DNA of 34,994 bases, from positions 1 to 34,994 of the forward strand of contig CANMTR010000025.1 of assembly GCA_947500825.1 (NCBI GenBank), read 5' to 3'. The position numbers and the translations under genes are program-made. Positions within the stretch are counted from its first letter, which is position 1; each line of letters begins with the position of its first letter. Shown here one piece after another: positions 15,321-23,756 of the stretch. The stretch comes from an uncultured Paracoccaceae bacterium. Lineage in GTDB: Bacteria; Pseudomonadota; Alphaproteobacteria; Rhodobacterales; Rhodobacteraceae. The notes under the pieces are model-generated. The model was given only the letters and a program-made list of their open reading frames with translations, made no database searches and was not told the DNA's origin.

Positions 15321-15788
15321 TCACGCGGCGGCGTAGCTCGAGAAGACCTCCGTACCGCCGTCTTTCCGGATCAGGAAGACCTCGTAGGCCTCGCGCGCGT
15401 CCTCGGGGCCCATGCCGGGCGATCCGTAGGGCATGCCCGGCACGGCGAGACCGACGGCCTCGGGCCGTTCGGCGAGAAGCCTGCGGATATCGGCGGCCGG
15501 CACGTGCCCCTCGATCATGTAGCCGGCGATTTCGCCGGTATGGCAGGAGGTCATCTCGCGGGGGATGCCGTTCTCGAGCTTGTGCCGCATCAGGAGGGTG
15601 CCGAAGCTGCGCTCGGTCGTGACGGCGAAACCGTCCTCGCGCAGGATCTCGATCCAGGCCGTGCAGCATCCGCAATTCGGGTCCTTCAGGACGTGGATCG
15701 AAGGGGCGTCCTGCGCCGGCCCGGCGGTCGGGGCGACAGCGGCAAAGCTCGCGGCGCAGGCCATCATGGCGCGTCGGGTGAGGGTCAT
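15321..15788 (-). CDS. DUF411 secreted metal-binding protein
   Basis: The protein has 155 residues. The N-terminus TLTRRAMMACAASFAAVAP looks like a Tat- or Sec-type signal. The DUF411 core has KDPNCGCCTAWIEIL with Cys39, Cys41 and Cys42, then SCHTGEIAGYMIEGHVP and AVGLAVPGMPYGSPGM, all family hallmarks. Members are periplasmic and linked with copper or silver resistance; the Cys cluster probably binds metal. AAGGAG lies 6 bases before the ATG. It starts 12 bases after the stop of the P-type ATPase gene, so the two are one operon. Confidence 0.88.
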   Translation of the reverse strand: MTLTRRAMMACAASFAAVAPTAGPAQDAPSIHVLKDPNCGCCTAWIEILREDGFAVTTERSFGTLLMRHKLENGIPREMTSCHTGEIAGYMIEGHVPAADIRRLLAERPEAVGLAVPGMPYGSPGMGPEDAREAYEVFLIRKDGGTEVFSSYAAA

Positions 15789-15800
15789 GGGTGTCTCCTT

Positions 15801-18086
15801 TCAGGTCGTCGCGGATGCATGTCCGGCGCGGACAGTCCCGGCGTCTCGACGGGCGCGCCCCGTCGCAGAGGCCCCCGAGGGCCGGAAGAAAAGCAGCCGC
15901 AGGGCGTTCATCGTGACAAGCACCGTGGCGCCGGTATCGGCGAGGATCGCGATCCAGAGGCCGGTGATCCCGAACACGGTCGTCACGAGAAAGACCGCCT
16001 TCAGGCCGAGCGCGATGGCGACGTTCTGACGAATATTCGCCATGGTGGCGCGCGCAAGGCGGATCGCCCCCGCCGCGTCGGTCACGCGGTTCCGCAGGAT
16101 CGCCGCGTCGGCCGTCTCCAGCGCCACGTCGGTGCCCGATCCCATGGCGACGCCGACATGCGCGGCGGCGAGGGCGGGCGCGTCGTTGATCCCGTCGCCG
16201 ATCATCATCACCCGGGCGTCCGTCGTCAGACCCTGGATCGCGGTCACCTTGTCTTCCGGCAGGAGTTCGGAGCGGTGCTCGATCCCGAGCCCCTCGGCGA
16301 TGGCCTGCGCCGTGCGCGGATTGTCCCCGGTCAGCATGACAGAGGAGATTCCAAGGGCGCGCAGCTCAGCGACGGCCTCCGCCGCATCGGCGCGCGGCTC
16401 GTCCCTGAGCGCGACGAGACCCTGAGCCACGTTCTCGCGCAGCACGATCACCACCGTCTTTCCTTCGGCTTCCAGCGCCGCCACGCGGCCGCGCAGATCG
16501 TCCGTGAGCGCGCCGCGCTCCTCCGCCAGCCGCGGGGACCCCACGCACACCGTCACGCCCTCGATGGACGCCTCCGCGCCCTTGCCGGGCAGCGCGCGGC
16601 CGCCCGTGGCCGCAGGGGCACTCACGCCCCGCCGGTCGGCCTCCGCGCAGATCGCCAGGGCCAGCGGGTGGCTCGCGCCGCTCTCGACACCGGCCGCAAG
16701 GGCCATGAGCGCGTCCTCGCTCCCGCCCGGCACCGAGATGTCGGTCACGCGCGGGCGCCCATGGGTGAGCGTTCCGGTCTTGTCGAAGGCCACGTGGGTG
16801 GTGCGGGCCGCCGCCTCGATCACCGCGCCGCCCTTCATCAGCAGGCCGTTGCGCGCCCCGGTGGAGAGCGCCGAGGTGATCGAGGCCGGCACCGAGATCA
16901 CCAGCGCGCAGGGGCACCCGATCAGCAGCAGCGCCAGCGCGCGATAGGCCCATTCGCCCCAGGCCAGCCCGAAGGCCAGCGGCGGGACGACCGCCACGAG
17001 AGCGGCGACCCCGACCACGGCGGGCATGTAGACGCGGGCAAACCGGTCGATGAACCGCTCGGTCGGCGCGCGGGCGCTCTCGGCCTCCTCCACGAGGCGC
17101 ACGATGCGGGCGATGGTGTTGTCCTCGGCCGACCTCGACACCCGCACGCGCAAGAGCGCCTCGGCGTTGATCGACCCGGCGAAGACCTTTGCGCCGGGCT
17201 CCTTCGGGCTCGGGACGCTCTCGCCCGTAACCGGGCTCTCGTCGACGCCCGACATGCCGCTTATCACCTCCCCGTCGCAGGGGACCCGGTCGCCGGGCCG
17301 GACCTGCACGACCTGGCCCACGCGCAGTTTCCCGGCCGGGACCTCCCGTGTCCTGCCGTCCGCTTCGAGCCGCGCGGTCTTCGGCACGAGCTTCGAGAGG
17401 GCCCGGATGCTGTCGCGCGCCTTGCCGGCCGAGACGCCTTCCAGAAGCTCGCCCACGGCGAAGAGGAAGACGACCAGCGCCGCTTCCTCCGGCTCGCCGA
17501 TCACCAGCGCCCCGCCGGCGGCGATGGTCATCAGCATCTCGATGGTGAAGGGCATGCCGGCCCGCGTCATGGCGAAGGCCCGCCGCGCCACGGGGACGAG
17601 GCCGGTCAGGGTGGCGAGGACGAAGGCCCAATGGGCAAGGTCCGGCGGAACCGCGAGGCGCGAGGCCCAGGCCGCGGCAAGCAGCGCGCCGGTCCCGATC
17701 ACCAACCGGCCCTTGGCGGTTTTCATCCACGAGGTCGGCGCCTCTTCGGCCGGCTCGCCGCTCTCCCCCGGCCCGCCGTCGGGGTCCGAGCTCTCCGCAC
17801 CGTCTGGAAAGGCCCCGTCCGGCAGGACAAAGCCGCCCTTCGGCGCCTCCGGCCGCTCCCCCTTGGGCGCGATGCCGAAGCCGAGGCTGCGCACGGCCTT
17901 CTCGACCTTCCCGGGCGTGGTCTGGCCCTCGTCGAGGGTCAGGCGCAGCCGCTCGGCCATCAGCGCGACATCGACGTCACCGACACCGGGCAGGCGCTCC
18001 ACCGCGCCGCGCACCTTCGCGGCGCAGGCGCCGCAATCCATGCCCGTCACCCGCCACTCGCGGTGTCCAGTGCTTTCGTCGGCCAT
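15801..18086 (-). CDS. Heavy-metal translocating P1B-type ATPase (Zn/Cd/Pb class)
   Basis: The protein has 761 residues. An N-terminal heavy-metal-associated domain carries GMDCGAC at 15-21. A linker of about 50 residues rich in Pro, Gly and Glu follows, then the ATPase core. In order: membrane helices, VTGES phosphatase loop, the CPC motif (LIGCPCALVISVPAS), phosphorylation site DKTGTLTHG, MLTGDNPRTA and MIGDGINDAPAL. CPC plus the late DTGATVLVTMNALRLL segment fits the ZntA/CadA group, which exports Zn, Cd or Pb from the cytoplasm. The ATG at 18086 has GGAG 7 bases upstream; longer frames lack support. No MerR or ArsR regulator is adjacent. The 18087-18381 gap shows nothing I recognise. Confidence 0.9.
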   Translation of the reverse strand: MADESTGHREWRVTGMDCGACAAKVRGAVERLPGVGDVDVALMAERLRLTLDEGQTTPGKVEKAVRSLGFGIAPKGERPEAPKGGFVLPDGAFPDGAESSDPDGGPGESGEPAEEAPTSWMKTAKGRLVIGTGALLAAAWASRLAVPPDLAHWAFVLATLTGLVPVARRAFAMTRAGMPFTIEMLMTIAAGGALVIGEPEEAALVVFLFAVGELLEGVSAGKARDSIRALSKLVPKTARLEADGRTREVPAGKLRVGQVVQVRPGDRVPCDGEVISGMSGVDESPVTGESVPSPKEPGAKVFAGSINAEALLRVRVSRSAEDNTIARIVRLVEEAESARAPTERFIDRFARVYMPAVVGVAALVAVVPPLAFGLAWGEWAYRALALLLIGCPCALVISVPASITSALSTGARNGLLMKGGAVIEAAARTTHVAFDKTGTLTHGRPRVTDISVPGGSEDALMALAAGVESGASHPLALAICAEADRRGVSAPAATGGRALPGKGAEASIEGVTVCVGSPRLAEERGALTDDLRGRVAALEAEGKTVVIVLRENVAQGLVALRDEPRADAAEAVAELRALGISSVMLTGDNPRTAQAIAEGLGIEHRSELLPEDKVTAIQGLTTDARVMMIGDGINDAPALAAAHVGVAMGSGTDVALETADAAILRNRVTDAAGAIRLARATMANIRQNVAIALGLKAVFLVTTVFGITGLWIAILADTGATVLVTMNALRLLFFRPSGASATGRARRDAGTVRAGHASATT

Positions 18087-18381
18087 GAGGTCGCTCCGCC
18101 GTGATACCCGATCAGGGGCCAATCCGGGACCTGCGGCACCTTCGGCGTCGAGATGCGCCGCCGGAGGCTCCGGCCGGGCGGCCATGCCCTGGTTGCCGCG
18201 AATTCGCCGCCTGCCTGAAAGAACCCGATCTATGCCTTCCATGTATGAACGCCGGTTCCGACAACCAAGTCGAACTCCCGCCGCGCCCTGTCCTCCGACG
18301 CAGGCAAGGCCGCGGCTCGAGCCGCGAACCGTCGGTGACCCCGGGCCCACGCCTCGCGAGGTCGACGATCCCGCGGCTCCC

Positions 18382-20058
18382 TCAGCCTTCCGGCGGGGCC
18401 CCGATCCCGTCGCGGACCATCTCGCGCAGCTCGGCGCGGATGATCTTGCCCGTCGCCGTCATCGGCATCCGGTCGACGAAACGCACCGCGCGGGGATATT
18501 CGTGGGCCGCCAGGCGCCGCTTCACGTGTTCGGCGATCTCGCGCTCCAGCTCCGGGCCGGGCGCATGCCCCTCGGCCAGGGTGACGAAGGCCACCACCAC
18601 GCTGCCCCGCAGCGGATCGGGGGCGCCGACGACCCCGGCCATGGACACGGCCGGGTGCCGGATCAGGCAGTCCTCCACCTCGGCGGGCCCGATCCGGTAT
18701 CCCGCCGAGCTGATCACGTCGTCGGCGCGGCCCACGAACACCAGCCGCCCGTCCTCCAGCCGCCGGCCCCTGTCCCCGGTCAGGAGCCAGCGCGCATCGG
18801 GCCCGTCCACGAACTTCTCCGCCGTCGCGTCCGGCTTGCCCCAGTAGCCCAGGAACATCACCGGGTCGGGTGCCGCGACCGCGATCTCGCCCTCCTGCCC
18901 GGCCGGGGCCTCCTCGCCGGTGGCCGGGTCGATGACGGCGGTGCGATGGCCGGGCACGGGGCGGCCCATGGCCCCCGGCTCGGGCGCCTCCAGCTCGGCG
19001 CAGGCCGAGACGATCATGTTGCACTCGGTCTGGCCGTAGAACTCGTTGATCGTCACGCCGAACACCTCGCGGCCCCAGTCCAGCAGCTCGGGCCCCAGCG
19101 TTTCGCCGCCGCTGGCCACCGACCGCATCGCCAGGTGCCGCCCCGCGAGCCGGGGCTCCTGGCGCATCATCTTCAGCGCCGTGGGCGGCAGGAAGGCGTT
19201 GCGGATCGCGTGGCGCTCGATCAGGTCGGCGGCGGCAAGGGCCGTGAACTTGCGAAACCGGCACGCCACCAGCGTCACCCCGTGGTGGAGCGCGGGCATC
19301 ATCACGTCCAGCAGTCCCCCGATCCAGGCCCAGTCCGCCGGCGACCACAGCCGGTCGCCCTCCCGTGGCAGGAAGTTGTGGCTCATCTCGACGCCCGGCA
19401 GGTGGCCCAGCAGCACCCGGTGGGCATGGAGCGCGCCCTTGGGATTGCCGCTTGTCCCGGAGGTATAGATCAGGATCGCGGGGTCGTCGGCGGCGGTGTC
19501 CACCGCCTCGAACGCGTCGGGCGCTTCGGCGACCAGCGTCTCCAGGTGGCGCGTGCCCGCCACGTCCGGCTCGGTGCAGATCACGGTCTCGAGCGCGGGC
19601 AGGCGGTCCAGCAGGGCGCGCACGGTCTCGTACCCTGCGCGGTCGGTGATCAGGGCGCGCATCCCGCAATCGCCCATCCGGTGCTCCAGCGCCTCGGGCC
19701 CGAACAGGGTGAACAGCGGCACCGCCACGGCCCCGGTCTTCGAGATCGCGGCATGTGCCAGCACCGTCTCCACGCACTGTGGCAGCAGCACCCCGATCCG
19801 GTCGCCGCACGCGGCATCCCCGGACCGACCCAGCCCAAGCGCCGCGAGCGCGGCGGCCAGCCGGTTCGAGCCCGCCGACAGCGCGGCGAAGTCGTGATGC
19901 GTGGCCGTGCCGTCCTCGGCCACGTCGATCAGCGCGGTGCGCGACGGGTCCCGCCGGGCCCACCTGTCGGTGATGTCCACACCGATGTTGAACCGCTCGG
20001 GCACGTCCCACCGGAACGCCTTGCGCGTCTCGTCGTAGCTTTCCCGCCTCGTCAGCAT
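18382..20058 (-). CDS. AMP-forming acyl-CoA synthetase
   Basis: The protein has 558 residues, the normal length for the ANL superfamily. The ATP-binding loop YTSGTSGNPKG lies at 198-208, followed by NEFYGQTECN, the TGDRGR motif and the C-terminal TATGKIIRAEL with its catalytic Lys. It would activate a carboxylic acid as the acyl-adenylate and transfer it to CoA. It resembles medium-chain or acetyl/propionyl-type synthetases, but the substrate cannot be read. GGGAGG sits 6 bases before the ATG. It starts 62 bases after the egtD stop on the same strand, so it may be the last gene of that operon. Confidence 0.85.
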   Translation of the reverse strand: MLTRRESYDETRKAFRWDVPERFNIGVDITDRWARRDPSRTALIDVAEDGTATHHDFAALSAGSNRLAAALAALGLGRSGDAACGDRIGVLLPQCVETVLAHAAISKTGAVAVPLFTLFGPEALEHRMGDCGMRALITDRAGYETVRALLDRLPALETVICTEPDVAGTRHLETLVAEAPDAFEAVDTAADDPAILIYTSGTSGNPKGALHAHRVLLGHLPGVEMSHNFLPREGDRLWSPADWAWIGGLLDVMMPALHHGVTLVACRFRKFTALAAADLIERHAIRNAFLPPTALKMMRQEPRLAGRHLAMRSVASGGETLGPELLDWGREVFGVTINEFYGQTECNMIVSACAELEAPEPGAMGRPVPGHRTAVIDPATGEEAPAGQEGEIAVAAPDPVMFLGYWGKPDATAEKFVDGPDARWLLTGDRGRRLEDGRLVFVGRADDVISSAGYRIGPAEVEDCLIRHPAVSMAGVVGAPDPLRGSVVVAFVTLAEGHAPGPELEREIAEHVKRRLAAHEYPRAVRFVDRMPMTATGKIIRAELREMVRDGIGAPPEG

Positions 20059-20120
20059 GTGGCGCCTCCCCCCTCGCGCAGGTGCCCCGGTCCCGGTGTC
20101 TCCTCCCGGCCGCGGTCTCG

Positions 20121-21107
20121 TCAGCGTAGGGGGCCGGGCCGGTCGGCTCCAGCGCCGTCTTCCCCGGGGACCAGCACGGCGACGACGACCCGCCGGTCGG
20201 CATCCGCGAAGGTCCGCGCCACTGTCCACCCCGCCGAGGCGACCAGCGCCGCCAGGCTCTGGCGCGTGTATTTCCGCGATGCGCTCACATGGATCGCCTC
20301 GCCCGCCGCGAAGGCGATCCGCGCCCCGGGAAGGCGCACCTCCTGCGCCCGGTCCGACACCAGGCGCATGTCGATGCGCGCGGGGCCTGCCGTCCACGAC
20401 GCCTCGTAGCTGAACGCCCCGGTGTCGAAATCCGCGCCCGCCTCGCGGTTCAGCCGCACCAGCAGGTTGCCGATGAAGGCGGCCGTCACCCCTTGGGCGT
20501 CGTCGTAGGCGGCGACCATCTCCCCTTCGTCCTTGACCATGTCCACCCCCAGCACGAAGGCCGAGATCCCCTCCCAGCCCCGCGCCCGCGCCAGCAGCGT
20601 GCGCGCCGCCTCCGGCGCCAGGTTGCCGATGGTCGAGCCGGGAAAGAATCCCACCTTGGGCAGGCCCCGCACGGCCTCCGGCAGGGCCACCGGCCCCGTG
20701 AAGTCGCCGGTGCAGGGAACGACCTCGATCGCGGGATAGCGGCGGCGCAGGTCGTGCGCGGTGCGTTCCAGGAACGCCGCCGATATGTCGATGGGCACAT
20801 AGGCCCCGAAATGCGCCCCCGCCTCCAGCAGAAGCCGGGTCTTGACCGACGCGCCCGATCCCAGCTCCACCAGCGCGCCGCCCCCGGGCACCAGCCCGGC
20901 GAGCGCGCCGGCGTTGTCCCGCAGGATCTCCGTCTCGGTGCGGGTGAGGTGGTATTCGGGCAGGGCGGTGATCCGCTCGAACAGCTCGCTGCCCCGCTCG
21001 TCGTAGAGCCATTTCGGGGGCAGCGACTTCGGACGCGCCGAAAGCCCCGCCAGCGCGTCCGCGAGCAGGGCCGGGTCCTGGACCTCCCCGGCGGGGCCGC
21101 CGTTCAC
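20121..21107 (-). CDS. egtD: L-histidine N-alpha-methyltransferase EgtD
   Basis: The protein has 328 residues from a GTG start that overlaps the egtB stop (GTGA). The N-terminal part has LPPKWLYDERGSELFERI and ALPEYHLTRTETEIL, both strongly conserved in EgtD. The SAM site ELGSGASVKT is at 81-90, then PIDISAAFLE, FFPGSTIGNL and GVDMVKDEGEMVAAYDD. It trimethylates histidine to hercynine, the first step of ergothioneine synthesis in the cytoplasm. It is complete and coupled to egtB. Confidence 0.93.
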   Translation of the reverse strand: MNGGPAGEVQDPALLADALAGLSARPKSLPPKWLYDERGSELFERITALPEYHLTRTETEILRDNAGALAGLVPGGGALVELGSGASVKTRLLLEAGAHFGAYVPIDISAAFLERTAHDLRRRYPAIEVVPCTGDFTGPVALPEAVRGLPKVGFFPGSTIGNLAPEAARTLLARARGWEGISAFVLGVDMVKDEGEMVAAYDDAQGVTAAFIGNLLVRLNREAGADFDTGAFSYEASWTAGPARIDMRLVSDRAQEVRLPGARIAFAAGEAIHVSASRKYTRQSLAALVASAGWTVARTFADADRRVVVAVLVPGEDGAGADRPGPLR

Positions 21108-22366
21108 GCCGCGTCCCGGGCCAGGCGCAGGCCCATCATCTGCCAGCGCTGGTGCGGAAAGAAGAAGGTCCGGTAGGTCGGGCGCATCTGTTCCGCCGGC
21201 GTCGCGCAGGAGCCGCCCCGCAGGACCCTCTGGTTGACCATGAACTTGCCGTTGTACTCCCCCAGCGCCCCCTCCGGCGGGCGAAAGCCCGGATAGGGCG
21301 CGAAGTCCGACGCCGTCCATTCCCACACGTCGCCCCAGATGCCGGGGCCGGGCAGGGGCCGCAGGGCGCCGGGGCCGCCCGCACCTCCCATCAGGTTGCC
21401 CGACAGCTCCGCGTCGCGGAACGCCACCTCGTGCTCGGCCTCGCCGGGCAGGCGCCCCCCCGCCCAGCGGGCGAAGGCCTCCGCCTCGTAGTAGCTCACA
21501 TGCACCACCGGCGCGTCGAGCGCCACTGGCTGCGGCCCGCGCAGGGTATAGGTCCACCACTCGTCGTCCTGGCGCCACCAGTAGAGCGGGTGCTCCCAGC
21601 CCTCGCGCTGGGCCACGGCATGCCCCTCCATCAGCCACAGCCGGCTGTCGGCATAGCCGCCGTCCTCCATGAACGCGATCCAGTCGCGGTTGGTGACGGG
21701 GCGGTCGGCGATCTCGTAGGGCTCCAGCCACACCCGGTGCCGCGGCCCCTCGCAGTCGTAGGCGAAGCCGTCTCCGTCGTGGCCGATCTCCACCAGCCCG
21801 CCGTCGTGGCGGGTGAACGACAGCGCCACCTCGGAGGTGACGGGCAGGGGCTCGGGGTCCTTGTAGGCCGGCAGGAGCGGGTTGAAGCTCATGCCGTGCA
21901 GCAGGTCCGTGACGAGAAGCTCCTGGTGCTGCATCTCGTGGTGGCACCCGAGCTCCACCAGCGCGGCGATCTCGTCGGTGTCGTCGCGCCCCGCGGCCAT
22001 CAGCTCCGCCAGGCTCTCCTCCACGTGGGCGCGGTAGGACGCGACCGCCGCGCCGTCCGGGCGCGAGATCATGCCGCGCCGGTCGCGCGCGTGGCGCGGC
22101 CCCGCCTGGGTGTAATAGGAGTTGAACAGGAACGCGAAGCGGTCGTCGGGCGAGATGTATCCCGGCAGCCGCGGCTTCAGCACGAACTCCTCGAAGAACC
22201 ACGTCGTATGCGCCAGGTGCCATTTGGCCGGCGAGGCGTCCTCCATGCTCTGGAGCATCATGTCCTCGGGGGCCAGCGGCGCGGCCAGCGCCCCGGAGCG
22301 CGCGCGGGTGCGCGTGAACAGCTCCATGGCGTCGTCGGGGAGAAGTGGGAGGGGGGCGACGTTCAT
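21104..22366 (-). CDS. egtB: Hercynine oxygenase / sulfoxide synthase EgtB
   Basis: The protein has 420 residues. An N-terminal DinB-like domain supplies iron ligands: WHLAHTTWFFEE (His50/His53) and HHEMQHQE, a HxxxH pair at 143 and 147. The C-terminal formylglycine-generating-enzyme-like domain follows, with VTNRDWIAFMEDGGY, ARWAGGRLPGEAE, GDVWEWTASDF and RVLRGGSC. It joins hercynine with a thiol donor (gamma-glutamylcysteine or cysteine) using O2. AGGAG lies about 8 bases before the ATG. No egtC or egtE is adjacent, which could mean direct use of cysteine or that the other genes lie elsewhere. Confidence 0.92.
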   Translation of the reverse strand: MNVAPLPLLPDDAMELFTRTRARSGALAAPLAPEDMMLQSMEDASPAKWHLAHTTWFFEEFVLKPRLPGYISPDDRFAFLFNSYYTQAGPRHARDRRGMISRPDGAAVASYRAHVEESLAELMAAGRDDTDEIAALVELGCHHEMQHQELLVTDLLHGMSFNPLLPAYKDPEPLPVTSEVALSFTRHDGGLVEIGHDGDGFAYDCEGPRHRVWLEPYEIADRPVTNRDWIAFMEDGGYADSRLWLMEGHAVAQREGWEHPLYWWRQDDEWWTYTLRGPQPVALDAPVVHVSYYEAEAFARWAGGRLPGEAEHEVAFRDAELSGNLMGGAGGPGALRPLPGPGIWGDVWEWTASDFAPYPGFRPPEGALGEYNGKFMVNQRVLRGGSCATPAEQMRPTYRTFFFPHQRWQMMGLRLARDAA

Positions 22367-22451
22367 CGGGGTCACTCCTTGTCCATGGCGCGGGGCGATC
22401 CTGCCCGCACCGCGAGGACTTAATCGCGCGGCGCGAGTTTCAAGCCGCGCC

Positions 22452-23063
22452 TCAGCGCCCCGGCCGCCGCACAAGCCGCCAGACCCGCAGGTCGGCCAGG
22501 ACCCGCAGGAGCGCGGCCGCCGCCAGGGCGCACAGGACCGCCTTCGAAGCGGTGCCCATCGTGCCCCGGATCAGAAGCGCGTGAACGACGCTGCCCCCCA
22601 CGATCACGACCGCGAGCGCGGTATGCGCCAGCCGCCAGGGCCGCGCGCGCAAGCCCCCCCGAACCCGGAGCGCCGCCAGCGCGGCGGAGGCGAAGACGGC
22701 CCACATGGCCACCACCCCCCAGGCCGCGAACGGCGTGGCCGAGGTGAAGGTCAGCGCGTCGATCACGTCCGGCGGGCTGGTGATCCACAGCCCCGCCACA
22801 TGCACCGCGACCGCCGCCACCAGCCCCGCGCCCACCCAGGCATGGACGCGCCGCCCGCCGCGCATCCCCAGCCCCGGCAGGTAGCCCCCCGCCAGCAGCG
22901 GCTGCACCAGCAGGAGCGCCAGCCCCGCGATCCCGGCGAACCCGGCCACGACATAGACGGGCCCGCGCCACTCCAGCAGCGGGCTCGTCGCCGCCACGCC
23001 CAGCGGCACCGCGACCGCGGCGGCGAGCGCGGCCCAGGCCAGGGCCGGGCGCAGGCGCCCCAC
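22452..23063 (-). CDS. Ferric-reductase-like two-haem membrane protein
   Basis: The protein has 203 residues and about six membrane helices. Two His pairs are spaced as in ferric reductase/NOX-type haem b domains: His74 with His88 in HAWVGAGLVAAVAVH, and His147 with His161 in HTALAVVIVGGSVVH. There is no FAD or NAD(P)H domain, so a separate donor would be needed. The GTG start at 23063 lies 5 bases after the upstream stop, suggesting coupling. It probably works in an electron-transfer role with the gene before it. Confidence 0.8.
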   Translation of the reverse strand: MGRLRPALAWAALAAAVAVPLGVAATSPLLEWRGPVYVVAGFAGIAGLALLLVQPLLAGGYLPGLGMRGGRRVHAWVGAGLVAAVAVHVAGLWITSPPDVIDALTFTSATPFAAWGVVAMWAVFASAALAALRVRGGLRARPWRLAHTALAVVIVGGSVVHALLIRGTMGTASKAVLCALAAAALLRVLADLRVWRLVRRPGR

Positions 23064-23068
23064 GCCGC

Positions 23069-23560
23069 TCAGGCCGATTGCAGCACGAAATGCGCCTCCA
23101 GGCTGTCGGCGCCCGGATCGTCCATCACCGGGCGTAGGAACACGGTCTCGAAGCCGGGGCTGTCATAGGCCAGGTGCCCGTGGGCCTGCCCGAAGGCGGG
23201 CACGATCTGGGGCATGTCCATCACGAAGGTGCCGTCGGCGCCGGTCAGGGTGGCGCCGTGGCTCTGGGGGTCGCGCTCGTGCCCCTCGGTCGTGTGCGCC
23301 CAGACCTGGATGCGCGCGCCTTCGAGCGGCGCACCGTCGCCCGCGCGGCGCACGGTCCCCGACATGCGAAAGCCGCCGCCGCCGATGCGCTCCACGACGG
23401 GCGCGCCGGGGCGGTAGTTGTTCGCGCCGCCCCGCATGCTGGGCGTGGGCGCCACCCCCTGGGCGAGGGCGGGCGCGGCCAGCCCCAGCGCATGGGCGGC
23501 CGCCGCGGCGGCGCCGGTGGCGATAAGGGCGCGTCGGCCGGGTCGGATGATCGGTGCCAT
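23069..23560 (-). CDS. Tat-exported intradiol-dioxygenase-fold protein
   Basis: The protein has 163 residues. It begins with a twin-arginine signal (RPGRRALIATG followed by an Ala-rich segment and ALAQ). The mature part resembles the beta-sandwich of intradiol dioxygenases: NNYRPGAP, EGARIQVWAHTTEGHERD, GADGTFVMDMP and AHGHLAY. The His-X-His pair (127 and 129) remains, but the two Tyr iron ligands of true dioxygenases are not evident in the expected positions. Ring-cleaving activity is therefore doubtful. GAGGAGGG lies 7 bases before the ATG. It is the first gene of a minus-strand run leading to the ferric-reductase-like gene. Confidence 0.75.
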   Translation of the reverse strand: MAPIIRPGRRALIATGAAAAAAHALGLAAPALAQGVAPTPSMRGGANNYRPGAPVVERIGGGGFRMSGTVRRAGDGAPLEGARIQVWAHTTEGHERDPQSHGATLTGADGTFVMDMPQIVPAFGQAHGHLAYDSPGFETVFLRPVMDDPGADSLEAHFVLQSA

Positions 23561-23756
23561 GTCGGGTCCCTCCTCTGGGCGTCGCCCGGGGCCGTCCCGG
23601 AGCGGCGTTCGCCCCTATACTAGGCCAAAGGGCGCCGCCGGTGACGGGGGATGCCCGCAGGTGAACATCATCGTGATCGGGACAGGCCGTTTCCACGCGG
23701 CTTCCAATCCGGCGGCAATCGCCTAATAGTTGCCGAAAACCGGAGGGGGACACACC

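Noticed and set aside
15195-18104. A 969-codon plus-strand frame opposite the P-type ATPase and DUF411 genes
   Set aside because: It is an antisense shadow in high-GC DNA: low-complexity Arg/His/Gly composition, no recognisable domain, while the minus strand encodes complete conserved proteins.
18087-18381. A metal-responsive MerR-type operator upstream of the P-type ATPase
   Set aside because: I looked for a MerR-like spaced inverted repeat and found none convincing.
17050-20409. A 1119-codon plus-strand frame
   Set aside because: It is antisense to the ATPase, acyl-CoA synthetase and EgtD genes and shows no motif; length alone is expected when stops are rare at this GC content.
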